The notes beneath the pieces are model-generated. The model was not told where the DNA came from, ran no database searches, and saw nothing but the letters and a program-made list of their open reading frames with translations. Position numbers and translations under genes: made by a program. A stretch of DNA of 6,005 nt from Clostridia bacterium (lineage in GTDB: Bacteria; Bacillota; DSM-521; Neomoorellales; Neomoorellaceae). The number at the start of each line of letters is the position of its first letter. Position 1 is the first letter of the stretch. Positions 1 through 5,831 of this stretch are shown here, piece by piece. Location of the stretch: contig JASUSX010000136.1 in NCBI GenBank assembly GCA_030445875.1, positions 1 to 6,005 on the forward strand, read 5' to 3'.

Positions 1-1
1 C

Positions 2-862
2 ACAGGGGTGGTCATTGAGGATAGTGCCGACCTTACCCGCAAATGGGAAGATCGTTACGGAGAGATCTATGCCCTTGACCCGGCTAATTATCCCGCGTCC
101 GGGGTACGTGTCAGGGCTTACCTTCCCGTGGCTTCCTGGCAGGAAGAAAGGGCCGGGGAGATTCAGACCAGGGTAAAGGGCCTGGCAGCAGTGGGCCTGG
201 ACCCGGGAGCTGCGACTGTCAGGTACCGCCTGGCCAGGGAAGAGGAGTGGGCCTACGGATGGCAGAAATACTACCATCCGGTACGGGTAACGACGGGGTT
301 GACCATCAAGCCTACCTGGGAAGAATATACTCCTTCCCCCGGGGAAATAGTTATCGATATTGATCCCGGTATGGCCTTTGGTACGGGCACCCACCCGACA
401 ACTATCCTGAGCCTCCGGGCCCTGGAGCGGGTCCTCAAGCCCGGTGCCAGGGTTGTCGATGTCGGCTGCGGCACGGGGATACTTGCCCTGGCCGCCGCTA
501 AAATGGGGGCGGGTGCGGTGCTGGCCCTTGATCTGGACCCGGTGGCGGTGGCGGTAGCCCGGAAAAATGTCGCCCTTAACGGCGCCGGAGATATAGTCAC
601 CGTCAGGAATAACGACCTGCTTGACGGTGTGGAAGGCCCTTTTGACCTGGTGATGGCCAATATTCTGGCGGAAGTTATTCTTAAAATGATCCCGTCTGCC
701 GGCGGGGTATTACCAGCCGGGGGGATCCTTATCTCCTCCGGTATCTCCAGGGGTAAAGCCGGGGTTGTTGAGGACGGGTTGCTGGCTAACGGGTTTGCCG
801 TCGAGGATACCCTGTCCTTAGGGGAGTGGGTTACCTTCATTGCCCGGAACCAGTTAAAGTAA
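2..862 (+). CDS. prmA: Ribosomal protein L11 methyltransferase PrmA, 5' truncated by window edge
   Basis: PrmA is a cytoplasmic SAM-dependent enzyme that methylates ribosomal protein L11. The visible part is about 286 codons. A GTG at position 8 opens an in-frame ORF, but the two preceding codons (Thr-Gly) continue the usual N-terminal 'GGVVIED' segment of the family, so the true start lies upstream and roughly 20-30 residues are missing. Counting from the GTG, residues 119-132 hold DPGMAFGTGTHPTT, the PrmA hallmark. Residues 151-158 hold DVGCGTGI, the SAM-binding glycine loop (motif I), and D175/D177 follow in the acidic strand-2 position. ANIL at 217-220 is the PrmA version of the N-P-P-Y motif. 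The C-terminus (LGEWVTFIARNQ) is typical, and the gene stops at TAA 860-862. In Bacillus prmA follows dnaJ and precedes rsmE; here a transporter follows. The identification is secure; only the 5' end is unknown. Confidence 0.95.
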   Translation, partial: TGVVIEDSADLTRKWEDRYGEIYALDPANYPASGVRVRAYLPVASWQEERAGEIQTRVKGLAAVGLDPGAATVRYRLAREEEWAYGWQKYYHPVRVTTGLTIKPTWEEYTPSPGEIVIDIDPGMAFGTGTHPTTILSLRALERVLKPGARVVDVGCGTGILALAAAKMGAGAVLALDLDPVAVAVARKNVALNGAGDIVTVRNNDLLDGVEGPFDLVMANILAEVILKMIPSAGGVLPAGGILISSGISRGKAGVVEDGLLANGFAVEDTLSLGEWVTFIARNQLK

Positions 863-868
863 TATTGC

Positions 869-876
869 AAAAGGAG
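869..876 (+). promoter_or_regulatory. Orphan Shine-Dalgarno-like AAAAGGAG just after prmA
   Basis: AAAAGGAG lies 6 nt after the prmA stop with no start codon at normal spacing. The nearest ATG (895) is 18 nt away and opens only a 17-codon ORF. It may be the leftover ribosome site of a lost downstream gene, a leader-peptide site, or chance. Confidence 0.25.
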
Positions 877-935
877 TTTGCCGGACCCTGTCGAATGTTA
901 ATCTCAATTCTGGAATTATGGTTCAGGTATCCCGG

Positions 936-942
936 TAGGAGG
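936..942 (+). promoter_or_regulatory. Ribosome binding site for the BASS transporter
   Basis: TAGGAGG ends 9 nt before the ATG at 952, which is ideal spacing and fixes the start of the transporter. No other start in this frame has comparable support. Confidence 0.8.
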
Positions 943-951
943 CTCTAAGTT

Positions 952-1917
952 ATGGCAGCAAAGAAAAACCGTTCCTTGTTGGAGATCATCCCTAAGTACT
1001 TTACACTATGGGTGATAGTTTTTGCCGCCCTGGCCCTGCTCACCCCCGACTCCTTTCAATTCCTCGGCAGGTATATTTCTTATCTCCTGGGCGTCGTCAT
1101 GCTGGGCATGGGCATGACCCTAACTATGGATGATTTTGCCGGGGTTCTGCAGCAGCCATTAAATGTGTTATTTGGTGTGGCCCTCCAGTTTATCATTATG
1201 CCCTTGCTGGGCTTTGCCATTGCTACCATATTACGATTGCCCCCGGAGCTGGCCGCCGGGGTGGTACTGGTGGGGTGCGTCCCTTCCGGGACGGCCTCCA
1301 ACGTGATGACCTTTATTGCTCAAGGAGACGTCGCCCTGTCGGTGACTATATCTTCGATCACGACCCTGATAGCACCGGTTATTACTCCGTACCTCTATTT
1401 GCTCCTGGGCGGGAAGTTTATACCTGTAGAACCCCTGGCCCTTCTTATTGATATCGCCAAGATTGTCCTGCTGCCGATTATTATCGGCCTGGTTATCAGG
1501 CAGGTGCTGGGCAATGAACGGGCCGGGGTGGTTAACCATGTAATGCCCTCGGTTTCCGTCATCGCCATCGTGATAATTATCGCCGCAGTGGTGGCCGGCA
1601 GCGCCGCCAAACTCGTCAACGTCGCCGGCACTGTCATCCTGGCCGTAATCCTCCACAATGGATTGGGCTTCTTAATGGCCTATTTCGTCGCCAGGTACCT
1701 CTGCCGTATGACCGAGGCCCAGGCCCGGGCCGTTTCTTTCGAGGTGGGTATGCAGAACTCCGGCCTGGGCGCGGCCCTGGCCATGAAATTCCTTACGCCG
1801 GTGGCGGCTTTGCCCAGCGCTATCTTCAGCGTCTGGCACAATTTGAGCGGTTCCTTCCTGGCTAATTTCTGGGCCCGGCGCACGCCGGCACCGGCCGCCC
1901 GGCTGGCCAGGAGGTAG
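952..1917 (+). CDS. BASS-family (bile acid:sodium symporter-like) transporter
   Basis: This is a complete 321-residue integral membrane protein with about nine or ten hydrophobic segments, the usual length for bacterial BASS proteins (SBF family). Family signatures are present. GMGMTLTMDDF (residues 52-62) is the N-terminal crossover helix region. PSGTASN (111-117) is followed by AQGDVALSVTISS (123-135), and EVGMQNSGLGAALA (264-277) lies near the C-terminus. By comparison with the structurally studied Neisseria homologue, S116, N117, E264 and Q268 are the expected sodium ligands and all are present. Members move organic anions with Na+; bacterial members have been linked to bile acids in vitro and to pantoate-like compounds, and plant ones to pyruvate and glucosinolates. 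The substrate here cannot be read from sequence. The short Arg/Ala/Pro-rich tail should be cytoplasmic. It starts 90 nt after prmA and ends 66 nt before comEC on the same strand. Nothing suggests it is broken. Confidence 0.9.
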   Translation: MAAKKNRSLLEIIPKYFTLWVIVFAALALLTPDSFQFLGRYISYLLGVVMLGMGMTLTMDDFAGVLQQPLNVLFGVALQFIIMPLLGFAIATILRLPPELAAGVVLVGCVPSGTASNVMTFIAQGDVALSVTISSITTLIAPVITPYLYLLLGGKFIPVEPLALLIDIAKIVLLPIIIGLVIRQVLGNERAGVVNHVMPSVSVIAIVIIIAAVVAGSAAKLVNVAGTVILAVILHNGLGFLMAYFVARYLCRMTEAQARAVSFEVGMQNSGLGAALAMKFLTPVAALPSAIFSVWHNLSGSFLANFWARRTPAPAARLARR

Positions 1918-1946
1918 AGATCAGAAGGGCAATTTCTTTGCTGGAC

Positions 1947-1963
1947 GGGAGGAAATCTTTCCC
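1947..1963 (+). other. Small hairpin containing GGGAGG between transporter and comEC
   Basis: GGGAGG (1947-1952) can pair with TTTCCC (1958-1963) around the loop AAATC, giving four Watson-Crick pairs and two G-T pairs. It is followed by TGGCTGG, not a T tract, so it is not a normal intrinsic terminator. The GGGAGG is the only Shine-Dalgarno-like run before comEC but lies 31 nt upstream of its ATG, too far for standard initiation. The stem is short and its function is uncertain. Confidence 0.25.
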
Positions 1964-1983
1964 TGGCTGGCGAAGTTTAACCC

Positions 1984-4413
1984 ATGCGTGATCGACCGCT
2001 CCTCTGGGTTACCGTAGCCTATATAGCCGGCCTGTTGCTGGCGCGCTTTCAGGAAGGGGCGGGATGGGCGGTAATGCCGGGGGATACCATGGCGCTGTTC
2101 TGGCCCCTGGTCCTGGCCCTGGCCCTCTGGTTCCTGGCTTACCTCTTCTGGCGGCCGCCGCAACGGCCCGCCTGGTTGTACTTGCTCCTGGCCGGGTTTG
2201 TGGCCCTGGGTTTTTTTATCAGTACCCGGGACAGCAGCCTTCACCAGAGCCAGCTCACCGGCGAGCGCGATACCTTCCTCGACCTCATTGGGATGGTAAC
2301 AGGGGAACCGCAGCTTTACCCCAACCGGGCCGTTTATACCCTGGCGGCCCGGGAGTTCAGCCAGGGCGCATACCGTAAAAAGATAAAGGAAAACGTCCAG
2401 GTCGTTATCTACCGGCGGGATAAAAACACCAGCCTGCCCCGGTACCATTACGGCGACGTTCTCCGCGTTCACGGCCAGCTCACAGCGCCGCCGCCGGCCC
2501 GCAACCCTGGTGAATTTGACTATCGCGCCTACCTGGCCCGGCGCTATATTTATAACCGCATGTTGCTCAATGACCCCCGGGCCATAGTCAAGCTGGAAAC
2601 AGAGACAGGCAACCCCCTGGTACGCCTGGCCCTGGCTGCCAAAGCCAGGGTAAAAACGGCCATCGCAGCCGCCCTGCCGCCGCGCCAGGCGGGGATTCTT
2701 GCCGCCCTCCTTTTCGGCGACGTCGAGGAATTAACGGATCAGGACAGCGACACCTTTAAAAACCTGGGGGTTTTCCATTTCTTCGCCGTCAGCGGCTCCA
2801 ACACCGCCCTGGTTTTGCTTATAATCATGGCCATAGCCGGTCTCCTGGGACTAAGGGTTGGGACAGCGGTGGTCCTGGGGCTGGCCGGTCTTATATTTTA
2901 TACTGCTGTCACCGGTTTCACACCCTCGGTAAACCGGGCGACCATCATGGCCAGCCTGGGGCTGATGGCTTTCTGGCGCCGCCAGCGCCGCGATTTCTAC
3001 ACCGCCCTGGCCCTGGCAGCCCTGATAATCCTGCTGGCACGCCCCCGGACCCTTTATGACAGTGGTTTTCAACTTTCCTTCATCGCTGCCTGGGGTCTCG
3101 TATATCTCTACCCTTTGCTGGATGACCTTCTGGCCTGGCTTCCCGCCTGGCGGGCCTACCTGGTGGTCCCCCTGGCGGCCCAGGTAGCCACCATGCCCCT
3201 GGTAGCCTGTTATTTTAGTTTTGTTTCCCTTCTCAGCCTGCCAGCCAACCTGATCGCCGCCGGCCTGGTGGGAGCCATTGTCACCCTGGGCCTGGCGGCC
3301 TTCGCCCTGGCCCTCGTGAGCCTGCCCCTGGCAGGGACCGTATTTACCGCCCTGGGTCCCCTCATTAACCTGCTGCTGGCCTTCCTCGCCCGCCTGGCCG
3401 GCCTGCCGGGGATGACCCTGCCCCTGGCCACACCCTCGCCCCTGGCTGTGGCAGGTTATTACCTGATCCTGATCATCCTCCGGGAACTCTGGCTGCGTCG
3501 CCGGGAACCGCGCTGGCTGGCCCTGTGGCAGTGGCATCGCCGCGAGCTGGGGGTGGTGGCGGCACTGGCCCTGGCGACTTTGCTGGTCTACCTTTACCAC
3601 CCGGGGCAGCCGGGAGAACTGGGGGTGACCTTTATCGACGTCGGCCAGGGGGACGCCATCTACCTGGCCACCCCAGGCGGCCGGCACATTCTGGTCGACG
3701 GCGGCGGCCGGCCCCTCGGCCAGGGCGATTTCGACCTCGGGGAGAGGGTAGTGGTACCCTTCCTCTACCGCCAGGGGGTGCGGCGGCTGGACGTAGTCGT
3801 CAGCACCCACCCGGATGGCGATCATCTGGGCGGCCTCATGGCCGTGGTACGGCAGATACCTGTCTCCCTGGTCGTCGTCCCCCCCTTGCGCGGCAGTATG
3901 GTTAACGAGTACCGGACCTTCCTGGCGGAACTCCAGGCCCGGGGTATTCCCTGGCAGGAGGCGGGGCGGGGGGCCACCCTGGCCCTGGACCCGGTAGTGG
4001 ACCTCCAGGTCCTGCACCCCGGCCGGGAGATCAGCGGCAGCAACTCCGACAGCAACAACAACTCCCTGGTCATGAAGGTAGTATACCGGGACTTCAGCCT
4101 TCTCCTGGGGGCCGATATCGAGGCCGAAGCCATGGCCGATCTGGAGAGGTCCGGGATGGATGTCCGCAGTACCGTCTTTAAAGTGCCCCACCACGGCAGC
4201 CGCTTCGGCCTGGAGGCGTCATTTTTGCAGCAGGTGTCTCCTCAAGCGGTGGTTTTCTCCGTGGGGGAGAAAAATAACTTCGGCCACCCGGCGCCGGAGG
4301 TAGTGGGCTACTGGCAGGAGCGGGGCGTCCCCATTTATCGCACCGACCGGCAGGGGGCTATTAGCATCAGGAGCGACGGGGAAAGCTGGCAGGTAAAGAC
4401 TGTTCTCCCCTGA
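1984..4413 (+). CDS. comEC: DNA-uptake channel ComEC (ComEC/Rec2 family competence protein)
   Basis: ComEC conducts single-stranded DNA across the cytoplasmic membrane in natural transformation. At 809 residues it is full length (the Bacillus protein is about 776). There are three N-terminal membrane segments (about 7-22, 38-56, 64-80), then a soluble OB-fold DUF4131 region (about 95-205). The polytopic Competence domain follows (about 230-540), with [13 protein letters not shown] (265-277), NRATIMA (317-323) and DSGFQLSF (359-366). An outward-facing metallo-beta-lactamase domain (about 545-805) has DVGQGDA (552-558), LVDGGG (570-575), HPDGDH (609-614), D711, PHHGS (735-739) and H768. All expected metal-site residues are present, matching the family's Mn-dependent nuclease role on the discarded strand. 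An in-frame TAA at 1978-1980 leaves ATG 1984 as the first possible start; it fits the conserved N-terminus but lacks a good Shine-Dalgarno. comEA, the usual upstream partner, is replaced by a transporter gene. Confidence 0.97.
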   Translation: MRDRPLLWVTVAYIAGLLLARFQEGAGWAVMPGDTMALFWPLVLALALWFLAYLFWRPPQRPAWLYLLLAGFVALGFFISTRDSSLHQSQLTGERDTFLDLIGMVTGEPQLYPNRAVYTLAAREFSQGAYRKKIKENVQVVIYRRDKNTSLPRYHYGDVLRVHGQLTAPPPARNPGEFDYRAYLARRYIYNRMLLNDPRAIVKLETETGNPLVRLALAAKARVKTAIAAALPPRQAGILAALLFGDVEELTDQDSDTFKNLGVFHFFAVSGSNTALVLLIIMAIAGLLGLRVGTAVVLGLAGLIFYTAVTGFTPSVNRATIMASLGLMAFWRRQRRDFYTALALAALIILLARPRTLYDSGFQLSFIAAWGLVYLYPLLDDLLAWLPAWRAYLVVPLAAQVATMPLVACYFSFVSLLSLPANLIAAGLVGAIVTLGLAAFALALVSLPLAGTVFTALGPLINLLLAFLARLAGLPGMTLPLATPSPLAVAGYYLILIILRELWLRRREPRWLALWQWHRRELGVVAALALATLLVYLYHPGQPGELGVTFIDVGQGDAIYLATPGGRHILVDGGGRPLGQGDFDLGERVVVPFLYRQGVRRLDVVVSTHPDGDHLGGLMAVVRQIPVSLVVVPPLRGSMVNEYRTFLAELQARGIPWQEAGRGATLALDPVVDLQVLHPGREISGSNSDSNNNSLVMKVVYRDFSLLLGADIEAEAMADLERSGMDVRSTVFKVPHHGSRFGLEASFLQQVSPQAVVFSVGEKNNFGHPAPEVVGYWQERGVPIYRTDRQGAISIRSDGESWQVKTVLP

Positions 4414-4417
4414 GAAC

Positions 4418-4446
4418 CTGGCAGCCAGCATGCTAAGGGTTAAAAT
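4418..4446 (+). promoter_or_regulatory. Possible sigma-A promoter for holA
   Basis: CTGGCA (4418-4423, four of six matches to TTGACA) and TAAAAT (4441-4446, five of six to TATAAT) are separated by 17 nt. They lie just after the comEC stop and about 90 nt before holA. This would let holA, an essential gene, be expressed independently of comEC. The match is moderate and could be chance. A perfect AGCATGCT palindrome (4427-4434) lies in the spacer. Confidence 0.25.
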
Positions 4447-4487
4447 AAGGGTGGACTGCTGAACGGCGCCCATAGATTATAAACGCT

Positions 4488-4523
4488 AGCTCCCGGCAGG
4501 CTTTCCCTGGGAGCTCTTCCAGG
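4488..4523 (+). other. Two mutually exclusive hairpins in the holA leader
   Basis: Stem A pairs AGCTCCCGG (4488-4496) with CTGGGAGCT (4507-4515), nine pairs including one G-T. Inside it, GG 4499-4500 can also pair with CC 4505-4506. Stem B pairs CCTGGG (4506-4511) with TCCAGG (4518-4523), including one G-T. Its 3' arm covers the first three bases of the holA ribosome site AGGAGGG. The two stems share 4507-4511, so they cannot form together. There is no T tract, so this is not a terminator. The pairing is visible; regulation is inference. Confidence 0.35.
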
Positions 4524-4527
4524 AGGG
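4521..4527 (+). promoter_or_regulatory. Ribosome binding site deciding the TTG start of holA
   Basis: AGGAGGG ends 6 nt before TTG 4534. No ATG or GTG at suitable spacing exists, and translation from the TTG gives the conserved N-terminus MDWQELVEEV. The site therefore supports a TTG start. Confidence 0.8.
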
Positions 4528-4533
4528 CTGAAT

Positions 4534-5526
4534 TTGGACTGGCAGGAACTGGTTGAGGAGGTAGAGCAGGGCCACATCGCCCCTGTCTACCTTTTTTACG
4601 GCAGCGAGGGTTACCTGCAGGAGCGGGCCCTGAAAACCCTGAAAAAAAAGCTTATCCCCCCGGAAACAGGGGACTTTGACTATCATGAGCTGGACGGGCG
4701 GGAGTTAACGGGGGCGGAAGTGATCATGCTGGCGGCTACCCTGCCGGCCATGGCAGAACGCCGCCTCGTGGTGATTAAAAGCCCGGCCGGGGAGTTATGG
4801 CAGGATAAGGATTTTCTCAAATATTTAACCAAACCGGAACCTGCAACCTGCCTGGTGCTGGTGGTAAACGGCAGTATCGATAAACGCCTGAAAGCAGTCA
4901 GGGAAATAAGTAGCACCGGCAGGGTTGTAGAGTGTTCACCCCTCCGGGGAGATGACCTGGTTGCCTGGCTGATGAAGGAAGCCCGGCAGGAAGGCTATAA
5001 CCTGCCGCCGGCTGCGGCGCAGGTCCTGGCCCGGGCCGCCGGCGGCGACCTGCGGCAGGCTCGCAATGAACTGGGCAAGGCAATGGCTTATACAGGAAAA
5101 CCGGGTACCATTACCCCGGCTATTGTCCAGGCCCTGGCACCGGAGATCGAGGCTGAGAATACCATTTTCCAGCTTGTCGATGCCCTGGGAAACAAGAAAC
5201 CTGAACTGGCCATCGGCTTTTTACGCCAGCTCCTGGAGCGGGGTGAAGCCCCCCTGGGGATCGTAGCCATGCTGGCGCGCCAGCTGCGCCTGATTTACCG
5301 GGCGCACCTGGCAGGTAATAACAGGAACCTGGCCGCAAAACTGGGGCTTAAACCCTTCGTGGCCCGGAAGGTGGCAGCCCAGGCCCGCAATTTTTCCCTC
5401 CGGGCCGCCGGGCAGGCCCTGGAGGAATTATTAAAAGTAGACACCGCCTTGAAAACCGGCCAGGGAGAGGCCGGACCCCTGCTGGAACAGGCTATCTGGA
5501 CCATTATTGCCAGGGGGGAGCATTGA
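4534..5526 (+). CDS. holA: DNA polymerase III delta subunit (clamp loader)
   Basis: HolA is the subunit of the replicative clamp loader that opens the beta sliding clamp. The 330-residue length is normal for the family. The N-terminal domain begins with APVYLFYGSEGYLQERALKTL (start at residue 16), the family's characteristic 'YG-E-yl' opening, and continues with beta strands such as RRLVVIKS (76-83) and CLVLVVNG (106-113). A helical middle domain follows (about 138-205, including AGGDLRQARNELGKA). The C-terminal collar domain (about 208-325) contains IFQLVDALGNKKPELAI, LLERGEAPLGIVAMLARQLR and a closing helical segment. The start is TTG 4534. It follows comEC by 120 nt on the same strand, as in Bacillus, and is the last gene of the rightward block. 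Its stop codon lies inside a strong terminator hairpin. No anomalies were seen in the protein. Confidence 0.95.
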   Translation: MDWQELVEEVEQGHIAPVYLFYGSEGYLQERALKTLKKKLIPPETGDFDYHELDGRELTGAEVIMLAATLPAMAERRLVVIKSPAGELWQDKDFLKYLTKPEPATCLVLVVNGSIDKRLKAVREISSTGRVVECSPLRGDDLVAWLMKEARQEGYNLPPAAAQVLARAAGGDLRQARNELGKAMAYTGKPGTITPAIVQALAPEIEAENTIFQLVDALGNKKPELAIGFLRQLLERGEAPLGIVAMLARQLRLIYRAHLAGNNRNLAAKLGLKPFVARKVAAQARNFSLRAAGQALEELLKVDTALKTGQGEAGPLLEQAIWTIIARGEH

Positions 5527-5553
5527 ATTGCTCCCCCCGCAGGCTTATTTCTT
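5509..5553 (+). terminator. Intrinsic terminator of holA, overlapping its stop codon
   Basis: GGGGGGAGCA (5513-5522) and TGCTCCCCCC (5529-5538) form a perfect 10-bp stem around a 6-nt loop that contains the TGA stop (5524-5526). GCC (5509-5511) can extend the stem with GGC (5542-5544) across a small internal loop. The T-rich run TTATTTCTT (5545-5553) follows directly. Read leftward, the same stem lies 7 nt after the stop of the small minus-strand gene but is followed by TGGCAATAAT, so termination in that direction should be weaker. Confidence 0.75.
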
Positions 5554-5739
5554 CTGCGTCTTGTCACGGTTTGCCTCGTAACCGGTCTTGACGTTGGTGT
5601 CAACCCGGGAGCCGGGAGCAGTCACATCGGCGGCGAATTCATAATCGGCCCCGGCAGCACCCCCGGTCCCCAGTTCGGCTTCCCGGCGGCGGGACGTCTT
5701 CTCAGCCGGGTTTTTAGCGGTGCCAGGTTTTTCTGCCAT
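5545..5739 (-). CDS. Small spore-protein-like protein with a GPR-type cleavage motif
   Basis: The protein has 64 residues with about 12 basic and 10 acidic side chains, no Cys, Trp, His or Ile, and no membrane segment or signal peptide. The N-terminal half is Lys/Arg/Glu-rich (EKTSRRREAEL, 13-23), then comes a Gly/Ala linker, DYEFAADV (32-39), and a hydrophilic tail ending TQKK. The DYEFAAD segment resembles the sites cut by germination protease GPR in small acid-soluble spore proteins (KYEIAQE in alpha/beta types, TEFASE in gamma types). Size and composition also fit such proteins, but the alpha/beta DNA-binding core is absent, so a gamma-like or unrelated role is possible. ATG 5739 is chosen because AAGGGGGGG lies 10 nt upstream; the longer in-frame start at 5790 has no ribosome site. 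It lies between rpsT (same strand) and convergent holA. The coding call is firm and the function is a hypothesis. Confidence 0.7.
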   Translation of the reverse strand: MAEKPGTAKNPAEKTSRRREAELGTGGAAGADYEFAADVTAPGSRVDTNVKTGYEANRDKTQKK

Positions 5740-5749
5740 AAAGTAAAAT

Positions 5750-5758
5750 CCCCCCCTT
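5750..5758 (-). promoter_or_regulatory. Unusual all-G ribosome binding site of the small spore-protein-like gene
   Basis: Read on the minus strand this is AAGGGGGGG, ending 10 nt before ATG 5739. The usual central A of AAGGAGG is replaced by G, so pairing to 16S rRNA is weaker than for the other genes here. The G tract is the partner of a C6 tract 36 nt further upstream. Confidence 0.55.
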
Positions 5759-5774
5759 CTGCATGGCCTTTTCT

Positions 5775-5781
5775 TATTATG
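5775..5781 (-). promoter_or_regulatory. Candidate sporulation (sigma-G/F-type) -10 element
   Basis: The minus strand reads CATAATA, a full match to the sigma-G -10 consensus as I recall it (CATWHTA). A start point about 7 nt downstream would give a leader near 30 nt that contains the ribosome site. The -35 side is poor: GTAAT (5805-5801) lies at a 19-nt spacing and matches GHATR only partly. CATAAT is also five of six to the sigma-A -10, again without a -35. Confidence 0.35.
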
Positions 5782-5797
5782 GCAGGACAACGGGGGG

Positions 5798-5820
5798 AAA
5801 ATTACATGTGTAGAAATTTT
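5798..5820. repeat. A/T inverted repeat AAAATT-N11-AATTTT
   Basis: AAAATT (5798-5803) and AATTTT (5815-5820) are perfect inverted copies separated by 11 nt that include the palindrome ACATGT (5804-5809). It starts 12 nt after the rpsT stop. It could be a weak 3'-end hairpin for rpsT or a protein binding site near the small gene's promoter; short A/T repeats also arise by chance. No GC-rich terminator for rpsT is visible in the gap. Confidence 0.3.
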
Positions 5821-5831
5821 ATTGGCTGGTT

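Larger units (their letters stand above)
5749..5798 (-). other. Hairpin masking the ribosome site of the small gene
   Basis: On the minus strand TCCCCCC (5798-5792) can pair with GGGGGGA (5755-5749), seven contiguous pairs, six of them G-C. Inside, CTGCCAT (5785-5779) can pair with ATGCAG (5764-5759) with one bulged base. The 3' arm contains the Shine-Dalgarno of the small gene, and ATTTTACTTT follows it, so the structure could hide the ribosome site or act as a weak terminator for transcripts coming from rpsT. Confidence 0.45.

Noticed and set aside
8..10. GTG at position 8 as the true prmA start
   Set aside because: The upstream in-frame codons continue the conserved N-terminal motif and no ribosome site is visible; the gene is simply cut by the window edge.
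271..870. Minus-strand open frame (199 codons) antisense to prmA
   Set aside because: It is low-complexity Ser/Pro/Thr/Arg text with no motif, opposite a secure gene on the coding strand.
906..917. AATTCTGGAATT palindrome before the transporter, considered as an operator or terminator
   Set aside because: It is a short A/T palindrome with only a 2-4 nt loop and no T tract; it is too weak to call.
2101..3480. Many CTGGCC/CCTGGCCCTGG copies, considered as DNA uptake sequences or repeats near comEC
   Set aside because: They fall in frame as Leu-Ala codons (CTG GCC) in membrane helices and are also common in other genes of the window; codon bias explains them.
3525..3905. Plus-strand frame inside comEC rich in Gly/Pro/Arg
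   Set aside because: It is an out-of-frame translation of the metallo-beta-lactamase region with no independent ribosome site or recognisable domain.
2851..4194. Long minus-strand open frame (447 codons) antisense to comEC
   Set aside because: It is rich in Gln, Gly and His in the pattern expected from the complement of Leu/Ala codons. It has no domain and lies fully over a secure comEC. It is a GC-rich shadow frame.
4414..4450. Terminator after comEC
   Set aside because: Only short stems (CTGGCAGCCAG, AGCATGCT) are present and no T tract follows.
5740..5790. Longer start at 5790 for the small minus-strand gene
   Set aside because: It would add a Cys/Arg-rich 17-residue stretch with no ribosome site and would overlap the candidate promoter, whereas ATG 5739 has a G-rich ribosome site at 10 nt.
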